6,197 nt of DNA from Bacillota bacterium (GCA_023436485.1 JAEZIU010000030.1:1-6197); one strand, 5' to 3'. Shown: positions 1-6,118, counted from the first letter of the stretch. Made by a program: numbers and translations. Notes: a model not told the origin generated them from the letters alone.

Positions 1-69
1 ATGGCTGGACTCGAACCAACGAAATGCCAGAGTCAAAGTCTGGTGCCTTACCGGCTTGGCTACATCCCA
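1..69 (-). tRNA. tRNA-Gln (anticodon UUG), 3' end cut by window edge
   Basis: Read on the minus strand, the sequence folds as a tRNA. The 5' acceptor strand is TGGGATG (69-63). The anticodon stem is CCAGA/TCTGG around the loop CTTTGAC, with anticodon TTG at 36-34, which reads the Gln codons CAA and CAG. The T arm is GTTGG-TTCGAGT-CCAGC. Only CAT of the 3' acceptor strand lies inside the window, so the remaining four stem bases, the discriminator and any encoded CCA lie outside. The D-arm segment AGCCAAGCCGGTAAGGCA is normal for bacterial tRNA-Gln. Identity rests on the anticodon and the fold. Confidence 0.95.
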
Positions 70-87
70 ACGTCAAGCGCAAAACCT

Positions 88-116
88 ATTATAAAGGGGT
101 TTGCACTTTTTGTCAA
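88..116 (-). promoter_or_regulatory. Consensus sigma-A promoter of the tRNA-Gln gene
   Basis: On the minus strand TTGACA (116-111) and TATAAT (93-88) are separated by exactly 17 bases, a perfect match to the vegetative promoter consensus. Transcription would start near 81, about a dozen bases before the mature tRNA 5' end at 69. An A-rich tract lies directly upstream of the -35 (about 117-137) and could act as an UP element. The element lies between the prfC stop codon and the tRNA, so the tRNA can be transcribed independently of prfC. Confidence 0.9.
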
Positions 117-139
117 GCTTTATCAAACAAATTATTTTT

Positions 140-1759
140 TTATTTTTGTACTTTAAAATCTTGAGTTGCTATATCGATTAGTTTAAGGTCTTTGTTTCTT
201 TCTTCGGCCATACGTATTGACCATTCGTTTTCAAATAAAATGGAATTTCTTCCTTCCTTATCCTCAACAATAATAGATGTACTTGGCAAGTTTAATTTTC
301 TGGGATCAAGCCCTTCATTTTCAATCCACCTGGCGTGTCTGAACGGAAGATTCTGAACACGAAGGGAAACACCATACTCGTTCTTTAGTCTGTATTCAAG
401 CACTTCAAACTGCAAGGCACCTACAACACCGATAATTAATGCTTCTATACCTATATCAATCTGTTTGAATACCTGTATTGCACCTTCCTCGGACAACTGG
501 TCGATTCCCTTAATAAACTGCTTTCTCTTCATTGTGTCAGCAGGAGAAACCCTTGCAAAAAATTCGGCAGGGAAGATAGGAATACCTTCAAACCTGACGT
601 TGCCGTTTCCTTCATATAAAGTATCACCCAGATTGAAAATGCCGGGATCAAATAAGCCGATAATGTCACCCGGATATGCTTCTTCTACGATTGTTCTTTC
701 CTGAGCCATAAACTGCTGAGGCTGCGAAAGACGTACATCTTTGCCAGCATTTACGTGTTTTACGGTCATGCCTTTTGTAAACTTTCCGGAGCATATTCTT
801 ATAAAAGCGAGTCTGTCCCTGTGAGTAGGATTCATATTTGCTTGGATCTTAAATATAAATCCGGAGAATTTGTCACTTTCAGGATCAATTTCACCATTGG
901 AAGTTACCTTAATTCCGGGTGAAGGAGCCAAATTCAGAAAAGCTTCAAGGAAGGGTTGAACACCGAAATTGGTCATGGCACTTCCGAAGAACATAGGTGT
1001 CAGCTCTCCGCTACGGATTTTTTCTGTGTCAAACTCGTCTCCAGCCATATCCAGCAACTCAATGTCCTCACAAAGCTTGTCATGATAATGGCTACCTAAA
1101 AGGTCTGCAAATACCTTATCATCAACGTTACCTACTGTTGATGACACCTGAGTTTGGCCATGCGCACCGCCGTCAAAAAGCTCTATTTGTGAAAGCGTTC
1201 TATTATAAATACCTTTAAAATCTCCCTCGGTACCTATGGGCCAGTTCATGGGGTAGGAACGGATTCCAAGAACCTGTTCAATTTCCTCCATAAGTTCAAA
1301 TGGGTCCTTACTGGCACGGTCCATTTTATTTACAAATGTAAAAATGGGTATACCCCTCATTTTACAAACATGAAAAAGCTTTATTGTCTGTGCTTCCACA
1401 CCCTTTGCTCCATCGATAAGCATGACTGCACTATCGGCAGCAACAAGTGTTCTGTAAGTATCCTCACTGAAGTCCTGGTGACCGGGTGTATCCAATATGT
1501 TGATACAATAGTCGTTATAATCAAACTGCATTACACTGGAGGTAACCGATATTCCTCTTTGCTTTTCAATCTCCATCCAGTCGGACACAGCATATTTATT
1601 AGCTTTTCTTGCCTTGACGGAACCCGCAAGTCTGATGGCTCCTCCGGACAGGAGAAGTTTCTCGGTCAAAGTGGTTTTTCCTGCGTCAGGGTGAGAAATA
1701 ATAGCAAAAGTTTTTCTGCGAGATACTTCTTTTTTTATTTCACTTTTTAAATCAGGCAT
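140..1759 (-). CDS. prfC: Peptide chain release factor 3 (RF3), translational GTPase
   Basis: RF3 is a cytoplasmic GTPase that removes RF1 or RF2 from the ribosome after peptide release and so speeds termination. The 539-residue product is close to the usual RF3 length (E. coli about 529). The GTPase motifs are intact: G1 SHPDAGKTT (22-30), G2 around RGISVTSS (68-75), G3 DTPGH (90-94), G4 NKMD (144-147) and G5 SAM (260-262). The phrases KQRGISVTSSVMQF and GGAHGQTQ, together with a C-terminal domain containing VVGALQFEVLEYRL (445-458), separate RF3 from EF-G, LepA and TypA. The ATG is preceded by GAGAGG at 1774-1769 with a 9-base gap. The gene diverges from the nucleoside kinase gene and points towards tRNA-Gln, with 23 bases between its stop codon and the tRNA -35. 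I see no intrinsic terminator after the stop. There is no truncation or frameshift. Confidence 0.97.
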   Translation of the reverse strand: MPDLKSEIKKEVSRRKTFAIISHPDAGKTTLTEKLLLSGGAIRLAGSVKARKANKYAVSDWMEIEKQRGISVTSSVMQFDYNDYCINILDTPGHQDFSEDTYRTLVAADSAVMLIDGAKGVEAQTIKLFHVCKMRGIPIFTFVNKMDRASKDPFELMEEIEQVLGIRSYPMNWPIGTEGDFKGIYNRTLSQIELFDGGAHGQTQVSSTVGNVDDKVFADLLGSHYHDKLCEDIELLDMAGDEFDTEKIRSGELTPMFFGSAMTNFGVQPFLEAFLNLAPSPGIKVTSNGEIDPESDKFSGFIFKIQANMNPTHRDRLAFIRICSGKFTKGMTVKHVNAGKDVRLSQPQQFMAQERTIVEEAYPGDIIGLFDPGIFNLGDTLYEGNGNVRFEGIPIFPAEFFARVSPADTMKRKQFIKGIDQLSEEGAIQVFKQIDIGIEALIIGVVGALQFEVLEYRLKNEYGVSLRVQNLPFRHARWIENEGLDPRKLNLPSTSIIVEDKEGRNSILFENEWSIRMAEERNKDLKLIDIATQDFKVQK

Positions 1760-1798
1760 CTTTTATAACCTCTCGAATTCTATTTATAACCACGTTTC

Positions 1799-1827
1799 AT
1801 TTTATATTATAGCCATGATACTGTCAA
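1799..1827 (-). promoter_or_regulatory. Promoter of prfC
   Basis: On the minus strand TTGACA (1827-1822) is followed after 17 bases by TAAAAT (1804-1799). This is a perfect -35 with a five-of-six -10. The start would fall near 1792, giving a leader of about 33 bases to the prfC ATG with the GAGAGG ribosome-binding site in between. A second TATAAT-like word overlaps the spacer but sits only 10 bases from the -35 and is unlikely to be used with it. Confidence 0.75.
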
Positions 1828-1885
1828 ATAGTAATGATTACGTTAATTCTCGCTACTATATTGATAATAAAAATTTAAATTACCT

Positions 1886-1947
1886 AAAATGCTTTTACAA
1901 TGTAATACATTATGTTAAAATTTACCAAAGATAACATAAAGCATTTT
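1886..1947. repeat. Interrupted inverted repeat in the divergent intergenic region
   Basis: The right arm TAACATAAAGCATTTT (1932-1947) is complementary over its full length to two left segments, AAAATGCTT (1886-1894) and TATGTTA (1911-1917). These segments are separated by 16 bases. The separating stretch contains its own small dyad, ATGTA-A-TACAT (1900-1910). The element lies upstream of both divergent promoters, roughly 60 bases beyond the prfC -35 and 20 bases before the candidate kinase -35. It is very AT-rich. It may be a protein-binding or architectural site, or chance in AT-rich DNA. The short T run at its right end is not convincing as a terminator, since no plus-strand gene precedes it. 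Confidence 0.45.
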
Positions 1948-1965
1948 TAATTATACAAAAGGGTA

Positions 1966-1993
1966 TTTAAAAACTTTTATAGAATAGTATAAT
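1966..1993 (+). promoter_or_regulatory. Candidate promoter of the nucleoside kinase operon
   Basis: A perfect TATAAT lies at 1988-1993. The best -35 at usable spacing is TTTAAA at 1966-1971, with 16 bases between, matching the consensus at four of six positions. Transcription would begin near 2000, about 47 bases before the ATG at 2047. The weak -35 makes this provisional. Another TATAAT at 2021-2026 would place the start almost on the ribosome-binding site and is less likely. Confidence 0.5.
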
Positions 1994-2004
1994 TAGGTCA
2001 ATGT

Positions 2005-2020
2005 TATATGATGTCATATA
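2005..2020. promoter_or_regulatory. 16-bp dyad in the kinase leader, possible operator
   Basis: TATATGA (2005-2011) and TCATATA (2014-2020) are perfect 7-base inverted arms around TG. The site lies just downstream of the TATAAT at 1988-1993 and upstream of the GGAGG at 2036-2040, a usual place for a repressor to block transcription. No known repressor consensus is recognised. AT-rich dyads also occur by chance. Confidence 0.35.
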
Positions 2021-2046
2021 TATAATAAAGCATTCGGAGGTTTTGA

Positions 2047-3705
2047 ATGAGTAATGGTCAAATATTTGTTACTATAAACAATCAAAGGTACGAGTTGGAG
2101 GATAGTGTTACTTTGCTGGAATTGAGTAAACGATTTGCAAAGGAATACGTATCAACTATTGTTGCAGCCAGAGTTAATAATGATATTAAGGAACTCAGCT
2201 TCAAAATAAAAGAAAATGCTGAAATAGGTTTTATAGATTTAACTGACGAAGACGGAATGAGAATTTACAGGAGAAGCCTGTATTTTATATTTATTATGGC
2301 AGTTCATGATGTTTTTCCGGATAGAAAGGCAGTAATAAGTCATCCTATGAGCAACGGCGTTTACTGTGAGATAGACGGTAAGGATGAGCTTACTGAGGAT
2401 GATATTGAGTTGGTTGAGAAAAGAATGAGAGAGATAGCCTCCCAAAAAATACCTTTTGAAAAAAAGGTGATTTCAACAGAAAGTGCGAGAACATTGTATA
2501 AGGACAGCGGGAAGCTTGATAAGTATGAGGTGCTGGAACATAGACAGAAACCTTATGTGACTTTTTACAATTGCGGAGGTTATGAGGATTACTATTATGG
2601 GTACATGGTACCTGATACAGGATATATTAATTGTTTTGCTCTAAAGTTTCATAAACCCGGAGTAGTCATTCAATTTCCATCAAGGACAGACCCATGTAGA
2701 CTTCAACCCTTTACTGAACAGAAAAAACTGTTTAATGTATTTATTGAGTATAAAAAATGGGTAAGAATATTAGACGTTGAAAACGTTGGTTCGCTTAACG
2801 AAATTGTAATGGCGGGTGAAATAGGGGACTTAATTAGAGTAAGCGAAGCACTGCATGAGAAGAAGATTGCACAGATAGCAGACAAAATTACCAATCATGA
2901 AGAGGAAAAAAGAATTGTACTCATTTCAGGTCCATCGTCATCAGGCAAAACTACATTTGCAAACAGATTGGGTATTCAGTTGAGAGTTAACGGTTACGTA
3001 CCAAGAACAATTTCCCTTGATAACTATTTTGTAAACAGGGACAGAACTCCTATAGACGCAGATGGAGAATATGATTATGAAGCACTTGAAGCTATTGATG
3101 TTGAATTGTTTAATGAACATCTTTCCCAGTTGCTAAATGGCAATGAAGTTGAAGTACCTCTTTATAATTTTGAGACCGGTTCAAGAGAACCTGTAGGTAA
3201 AAAAATGGTTATGAAGGATAATAATATCCTTGTAATAGAAGGAATTCACGGCCTGAATGGCAAGTTGACGGAGGCAGTGTCCTGCGAAGATAAATATAAA
3301 ATCTATGTGAGTGCATTAACATCTATAAATATAGACGACCATAATAGAATACCGTCTACTGATACCAGAATCTTAAGGAGAATTGTAAGAGATAACCAGT
3401 TTAGAGGGTGTTCTGCAATTAACACAATAAACAGGTGGCCTTCTGTGCGAAGAGGTGAGGATAAAAACATATTCCCGTTCCAGGAAAATGCAGATATTAT
3501 GTTTAACTCCTCTCTTGTTTATGAGCTTTGTCTGTTAAAAGTATATGCAGAGCCCTTGCTGCTTAAACTGGGGCCTGATAATGAAAGATATTCGGAAGTG
3601 AAAAGGTTAATAGAGTTTTTAAGCTACTTTTTGCCCATAGACGCAAAGGATATTCCCAATAATTCAATAGTCAAAGAGTTTATTGGAGGAAGCTGCTTCT
3701 TTTAA
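2047..3705 (+). CDS. Nucleoside kinase (uridine kinase-like) with N-terminal TGS and tRNA-synthetase-type SAD domains
   Basis: The protein belongs to the clostridial TGS-containing nucleoside kinases, which resemble uridine kinase and phosphoribulokinase and probably phosphorylate a nucleoside with ATP or GTP. The exact substrate cannot be read from sequence. Residues 1-65 resemble a TGS domain. Residues about 75-220 resemble the second additional domain of threonyl-tRNA synthetase (ISHPMSNGVYCEID, then ELTEDDIELVEKRMREIA), but the metal-binding HxxxH and Cys/His editing residues are absent. The kinase domain begins near 285 with the P-loop GPSSSGKTT (295-303), then SLDNYF (323-328), a Walker B-like VIEGIHGLN (396-404) and an arginine-rich lid TDTRILRRIVRDN (438-450). 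The ATG has GGAGG at 2036-2040 with a 6-base gap. The length of 552 residues fits the family, and no frameshift is seen. The DRTGG and TrmH-like genes follow on the same strand. Confidence 0.9.
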   Translation: MSNGQIFVTINNQRYELEDSVTLLELSKRFAKEYVSTIVAARVNNDIKELSFKIKENAEIGFIDLTDEDGMRIYRRSLYFIFIMAVHDVFPDRKAVISHPMSNGVYCEIDGKDELTEDDIELVEKRMREIASQKIPFEKKVISTESARTLYKDSGKLDKYEVLEHRQKPYVTFYNCGGYEDYYYGYMVPDTGYINCFALKFHKPGVVIQFPSRTDPCRLQPFTEQKKLFNVFIEYKKWVRILDVENVGSLNEIVMAGEIGDLIRVSEALHEKKIAQIADKITNHEEEKRIVLISGPSSSGKTTFANRLGIQLRVNGYVPRTISLDNYFVNRDRTPIDADGEYDYEALEAIDVELFNEHLSQLLNGNEVEVPLYNFETGSREPVGKKMVMKDNNILVIEGIHGLNGKLTEAVSCEDKYKIYVSALTSINIDDHNRIPSTDTRILRRIVRDNQFRGCSAINTINRWPSVRRGEDKNIFPFQENADIMFNSSLVYELCLLKVYAEPLLLKLGPDNERYSEVKRLIEFLSYFLPIDAKDIPNNSIVKEFIGGSCFF

Positions 3706-3740
3706 AAAACAAAAGCTGTTTTAGTGCTGTTCTGCTAAAT

Positions 3741-3818
3741 ATGAACGTATTTATCCTGTGCCGGCAGGGCAGCTCTGAGGTTCTTCCAAAGCCCGGTTTT
3801 AACGGAGGGAATATATGA
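3741..3818 (+). other. Possible 25-codon upstream ORF overlapping the next start codon
   Basis: An ATG at 3741 opens a 25-codon frame that begins MNVFILCRQGSS and ends at TGA 3816-3818. It overlaps the ATG of the DRTGG gene (3815-3817) in the ATGA arrangement often seen with translational coupling. No ribosome-binding site precedes it, and the DRTGG gene has its own strong GGAGGG, so translation is doubtful. The frame crosses a GC-rich patch (3755-3796). It may be a chance ORF in a leader. Confidence 0.15.
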
Positions 3819-4138
3819 CGTTGGAAAGCTTTTTAATAAAAATAGACGGTAAGGTATTAACGGATAACATAAAAGATATTGCTATTGAAAATATTTACAT
3901 ATGTGATTTATTGAGTTGGGTTATGTCTCATGCAAAAGAAGGCGACGCATGGATTACGGTACTAACAAATGTGAATGTTCCTGCGGTTGCACTTCTCACT
4001 GAGGTGGCCTGTGTTATTATACCTGAAGGAATTTCCGTGGAGGAGCTTACACTAAGAAAAGCCAAAGAAAACGGCATCATAATGATAGGCACAAAATATA
4101 ATGCTTTTGATATTTGTAAAAAGTTTATAGACCAATAA
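3815..4138 (+). CDS. Stand-alone DRTGG-domain protein
   Basis: This 107-residue soluble protein resembles the small single-domain DRTGG proteins of Clostridia. The fold is also found next to CBS domains and in phosphotransacetylase-type proteins. No enzymatic activity is established for the stand-alone form; a ligand-sensing or regulatory role is often assumed. The most family-like stretch is YICDLLSWVMSHAKEGDAWI (28-47), followed by TNVNVPAVALLTEVACVIIP (51-70) and a C-terminal segment IIMIGTKYNAFDICKKF (88-104). The literal DRTGG tetrad is not present, as in many members. There is no signal peptide or membrane segment. The ATG has GGAGGG at 3804-3809 with a 5-base gap. The gene lies 109 bases after the kinase and 30 bases before the methyltransferase. 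In other clostridia, from memory, such genes often lie near hydrogenase genes, which are absent here. Confidence 0.75.
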   Translation: MTLESFLIKIDGKVLTDNIKDIAIENIYICDLLSWVMSHAKEGDAWITVLTNVNVPAVALLTEVACVIIPEGISVEELTLRKAKENGIIMIGTKYNAFDICKKFIDQ

Positions 4139-4168
4139 TTCGTACAATTCACGGAGGAAAAATCTTAT

Positions 4169-4966
4169 ATGAATTATATACAGAGCAGCCAGAATTCAAC
4201 TTTAAAGGAAATCAAGTCATTGCACCTGAAAAAAAACAGGGATTCGCAGGGCTTATATTTTGTAGAGGGAATACGCTTTGTCAGCGATGCCATTGACAAC
4301 GGACAGGTTATATCAAAAGTAATAATTTCCGAAAAGCTTGAGGGCCTTAATGGAGGCAGTGAACTAATAGAAAAGGTTAAAGGTGTATGCAGCGACATAA
4401 GCCTTGTTCCAGAAAAATTATTCAAAGAAGTCTCCGATACCCAAACTCCTCAAGGTATTCTTGCAGTTCTTGAAAAGAATCAATACGATTTGGATAAGGT
4501 TATTTCAGAGGGCAATTCTGTGGTTATATTGGATTGTCTGCAAGATCCCGGCAACGCAGGGACAATCATTAGAACTGCAGATGCCGCAGGAATTTCAGCA
4601 GTCCTTATGTCTAAAGGCTGTGTTGATCTTTATTCTCCAAAAGTTCTTAGATCTACAATGGGTTCGGTTTTCCACGTCCCGATATTTGAAGGATTGAATA
4701 TAACAGAAACTATCCAAGTACTTAAACAAAAGGGCTACAAGGTAATTGCCTCTCATTTGTCAGGCAAAAACAACTACTTTCAGGAAGACCTGACAGGCAG
4801 AAGTGCCATTATTGTAGGCAACGAGGCAAACGGAATTTCTGATGAGACAGCCCATATGGCAGATAGCCTCGTAAAAATACCCATGCCAGGAAAGGCTGAG
4901 TCATTAAACGCTTCTGTTGCAGCGTCTATAATGATTTATGAAATAGTAAGACAAAAAATCATGTAA
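4169..4966 (+). CDS. SpoU/TrmH-family RNA 2'-O-ribose methyltransferase
   Basis: The product transfers a methyl group from S-adenosylmethionine to a ribose 2'-OH in rRNA or tRNA through a trefoil-knot SPOUT fold. The N-terminal part (about 1-105) is the SpoU substrate-binding type, with FVEGIRFVSDAI (31-42) and DTQTPQGILAVL (90-101). The catalytic domain carries motif 1 DPGNAGTIIRTADAAG (126-141) with the conserved Arg135, motif 2 IIVGNEANGIS (214-224) and motif 3 IPMPGKAESLNASVAAS (237-253). The length of 265 residues is typical of the RlmB/TsnR-like group. The target nucleotide cannot be assigned from sequence; 23S rRNA is a common guess. GGAGG at 4153-4157 lies 11 bases before the ATG, a somewhat long gap, but no better start is seen. 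It is probably cotranscribed with the DRTGG gene, 30 bases upstream. Confidence 0.93.
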   Translation: MNYIQSSQNSTLKEIKSLHLKKNRDSQGLYFVEGIRFVSDAIDNGQVISKVIISEKLEGLNGGSELIEKVKGVCSDISLVPEKLFKEVSDTQTPQGILAVLEKNQYDLDKVISEGNSVVILDCLQDPGNAGTIIRTADAAGISAVLMSKGCVDLYSPKVLRSTMGSVFHVPIFEGLNITETIQVLKQKGYKVIASHLSGKNNYFQEDLTGRSAIIVGNEANGISDETAHMADSLVKIPMPGKAESLNASVAASIMIYEIVRQKIM

Positions 4967-4983
4967 AATTTTGTTATAAGTGC

Positions 4984-5012
4984 TTGTAGATTTACCAAAA
5001 CCCGTATATAAT
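4984..5012 (+). promoter_or_regulatory. Candidate promoter of the LacI-family regulator gene
   Basis: TATAAT at 5007-5012 is preceded after 17 bases by TTGTAG (4984-4989), a weak -35 that keeps the TTG. Transcription would start near 5019, four bases before the palindromic operator at 5023-5036. The promoter follows the methyltransferase stop codon directly, and no hairpin terminator is seen between them. Confidence 0.6.
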
Positions 5013-5022
5013 ATTTCTTGTA

Positions 5023-5036
5023 TGGGAACGTTCCCA
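5023..5036. promoter_or_regulatory. Operator 1: 14-bp palindrome upstream of the LacI-type gene
   Basis: TGGGAACGTTCCCA is a perfect palindrome with a central CG, the form bound by LacI/GalR-family repressors, whose hinge leucine inserts at a central CpG. The same 14 bases recur at 6119-6132. The site covers about +5 to +18 of the candidate transcript, a position suited to blocking transcription. Autoregulation by the adjacent repressor is the simplest reading. Compared with the cre consensus TGNAANCGNWNNCA only the fourth base differs. Confidence 0.85.
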
Positions 5037-5052
5037 AAATATTAAATTTCAT

Positions 5053-5057
5053 GGAGG
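5053..5057 (+). promoter_or_regulatory. Ribosome-binding site that fixes a TTG start
   Basis: GGAGG at 5053-5057 lies 5 bases before TTG 5063-5065. The in-frame ATG at 5051 overlaps this motif and has no such site upstream. The in-frame TTG at 5018 lies at the predicted transcription start, before the operator. Starting at 5063 gives MNNIFDIARMAGVSKTTVSR, the normal N-terminus of a LacI-family protein. Confidence 0.85.
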
Positions 5058-5062
5058 AATTT

Positions 5063-6076
5063 TTGAACAATATTTTTGATATAGCAAGAATGGCAGGTGT
5101 ATCAAAAACTACGGTTTCCAGGGTGATAAACAACCAGCCCGGTGTCAGGGAGGAAACCCGAGTAAAGATACAGGAAGCTATTAAAAAGCTAAATTATGTT
5201 CCAAATCATGCTGCCAGAAGTCTTGTTTCAAGAAAATCCGGAGTTATTGGTGTTGTTTTAAATGAGTTTAATGCTTCTGTGTATCTCAAACTTGCAAATT
5301 ATCTGGAAAAATATGCTGCCCTATACAATTACAATGTAGTATTCTGTAGTTCTAACGACAATTATGAGTCAAAATCCAGATATGTTCAGTATTTTACCGG
5401 AGGTGCGGCGGACGGACTTATACTTTTTGGAAGTGACACCAGAGACAGAGAGTTGGTTAAGAAAGTTCTCAAAACAGGTTTTCCATTAGTATTGATAGAG
5501 AATTATTTTAATGATATAAAGGTAAATGATGTAATAATTGATAATTTTACGGGAGCAGTTAATGCTGTCAATTATCTGGTAGGGTTGGGGCATCGTAAAA
5601 TAGCGCATATTACCGGAAATATGAACCATAAGGCTGCATTGGAAAGACTTAACGGTTATATAAAAGCCTTAAATGAAAACGGTATAGCCTACAACAAGGA
5701 ATATGTTATACATACAGATTCCGGTGAGCAAAGCGGATGCAAATCTGTAGACCGATTGCTAAGATTAAAGGAACCTCCCACTGCCATATTTACTTTTAAC
5801 GATATGCAGGGATATGAGGTAATCCAAAGGGCATCCGAGTTGGGAATAAGTGTTCCGCGGGATTTCTCAGTGGTTGGCTTCGATAATATTTACGATATAC
5901 TTAGGTTTATACCGTCAAATATTAGGTTGACTTCCATGAAGCAGCCCATGGAAAAAGTAGCTGAGGCTGCAATAAGTTTAATGATAACAAATATTAACGA
6001 TATCAATGCAAAACCTCAGATTATTTCATTTGAAACGGAAATATTTCATGGTACTTCTTGTTGTGAAAAGAAATAG
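5063..6076 (+). CDS. LacI/GalR-family transcriptional regulator, probable repressor of cellobiose phosphorylase
   Basis: With the TTG start the protein has 337 residues, the usual length for the family. The N-terminal helix-turn-helix is IFDIARMAGVSKTTVSRVIN (4-23). The hinge helix NHAARSL (48-54) ends in the leucine that reads a central CpG. The periplasmic-binding-protein-like effector domain starts at GVIGVVLNEF (60-69) and includes ADGLILFG (116-123), LVGLGHRKIAHITG (172-185), TAIFTFNDMQGYEVI (240-254) and DFSVVGFDN (267-275). The effector is not readable from sequence; a cello-oligosaccharide or related sugar is inferred from the next gene. The recognition helix TTVSR is close to that of CcpA (ATVSR). 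Identical palindromes lie before this gene and before the cellobiose phosphorylase gene, suggesting autoregulation plus control of that gene. No frameshift is seen. The protein ends CCEKK, which is unremarkable. Confidence 0.93.
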   Translation: MNNIFDIARMAGVSKTTVSRVINNQPGVREETRVKIQEAIKKLNYVPNHAARSLVSRKSGVIGVVLNEFNASVYLKLANYLEKYAALYNYNVVFCSSNDNYESKSRYVQYFTGGAADGLILFGSDTRDRELVKKVLKTGFPLVLIENYFNDIKVNDVIIDNFTGAVNAVNYLVGLGHRKIAHITGNMNHKAALERLNGYIKALNENGIAYNKEYVIHTDSGEQSGCKSVDRLLRLKEPPTAIFTFNDMQGYEVIQRASELGISVPRDFSVVGFDNIYDILRFIPSNIRLTSMKQPMEKVAEAAISLMITNINDINAKPQIISFETEIFHGTSCCEKK

Positions 6077-6080
6077 CTTG

Positions 6081-6109
6081 TTGAAAGCTTAATAAAATAA
6101 ATATATTTT
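6081..6109 (+). promoter_or_regulatory. Candidate promoter of the cellobiose phosphorylase gene
   Basis: TTGAAA (6081-6086, five of six) is followed after 17 bases by TATTTT (6104-6109, four of six). Transcription would start near 6116, and the operator at 6119-6132 begins 10 bases after the -10, nearly the same spacing as at the regulator gene (11 bases). Other -10 readings are possible in this AT-rich stretch, such as TATATT 6102-6107 or TAAAAT 6114-6119, but they fit the -35 spacing less well. The promoter begins within a few bases of the regulator stop codon. Confidence 0.45.
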
Positions 6110-6118
6110 AGCATAAAA

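Noticed and set aside
465..1750. Plus-strand open frames opposite prfC (for example 1370-1750)
   Set aside because: They lie fully inside the well-supported prfC gene on the other strand, show no recognisable family and have no convincing ribosome-binding sites.
2021..2026. A second TATAAT upstream of the kinase as the main -10
   Set aside because: A start near 2033 would fall next to the ribosome-binding site, and no acceptable -35 lies 16 to 18 bases upstream.
4404..4697. 97-codon frame inside the methyltransferase gene
   Set aside because: It is a shifted-frame shadow of the SpoU-family gene, which has all three catalytic motifs in its own frame.
5051..5053. ATG 5051 as the start of the LacI-type regulator
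   Set aside because: The ATG overlaps the GGAGG motif, has no ribosome-binding site of its own and would add four residues not usual before the helix-turn-helix.
6075..6089. AGCTT-GTTGA-AAGCT hairpin as a terminator after the regulator gene
   Set aside because: The stem has only 5 weak pairs, no T tract follows, and the sequence overlaps the candidate -35 of the next gene.
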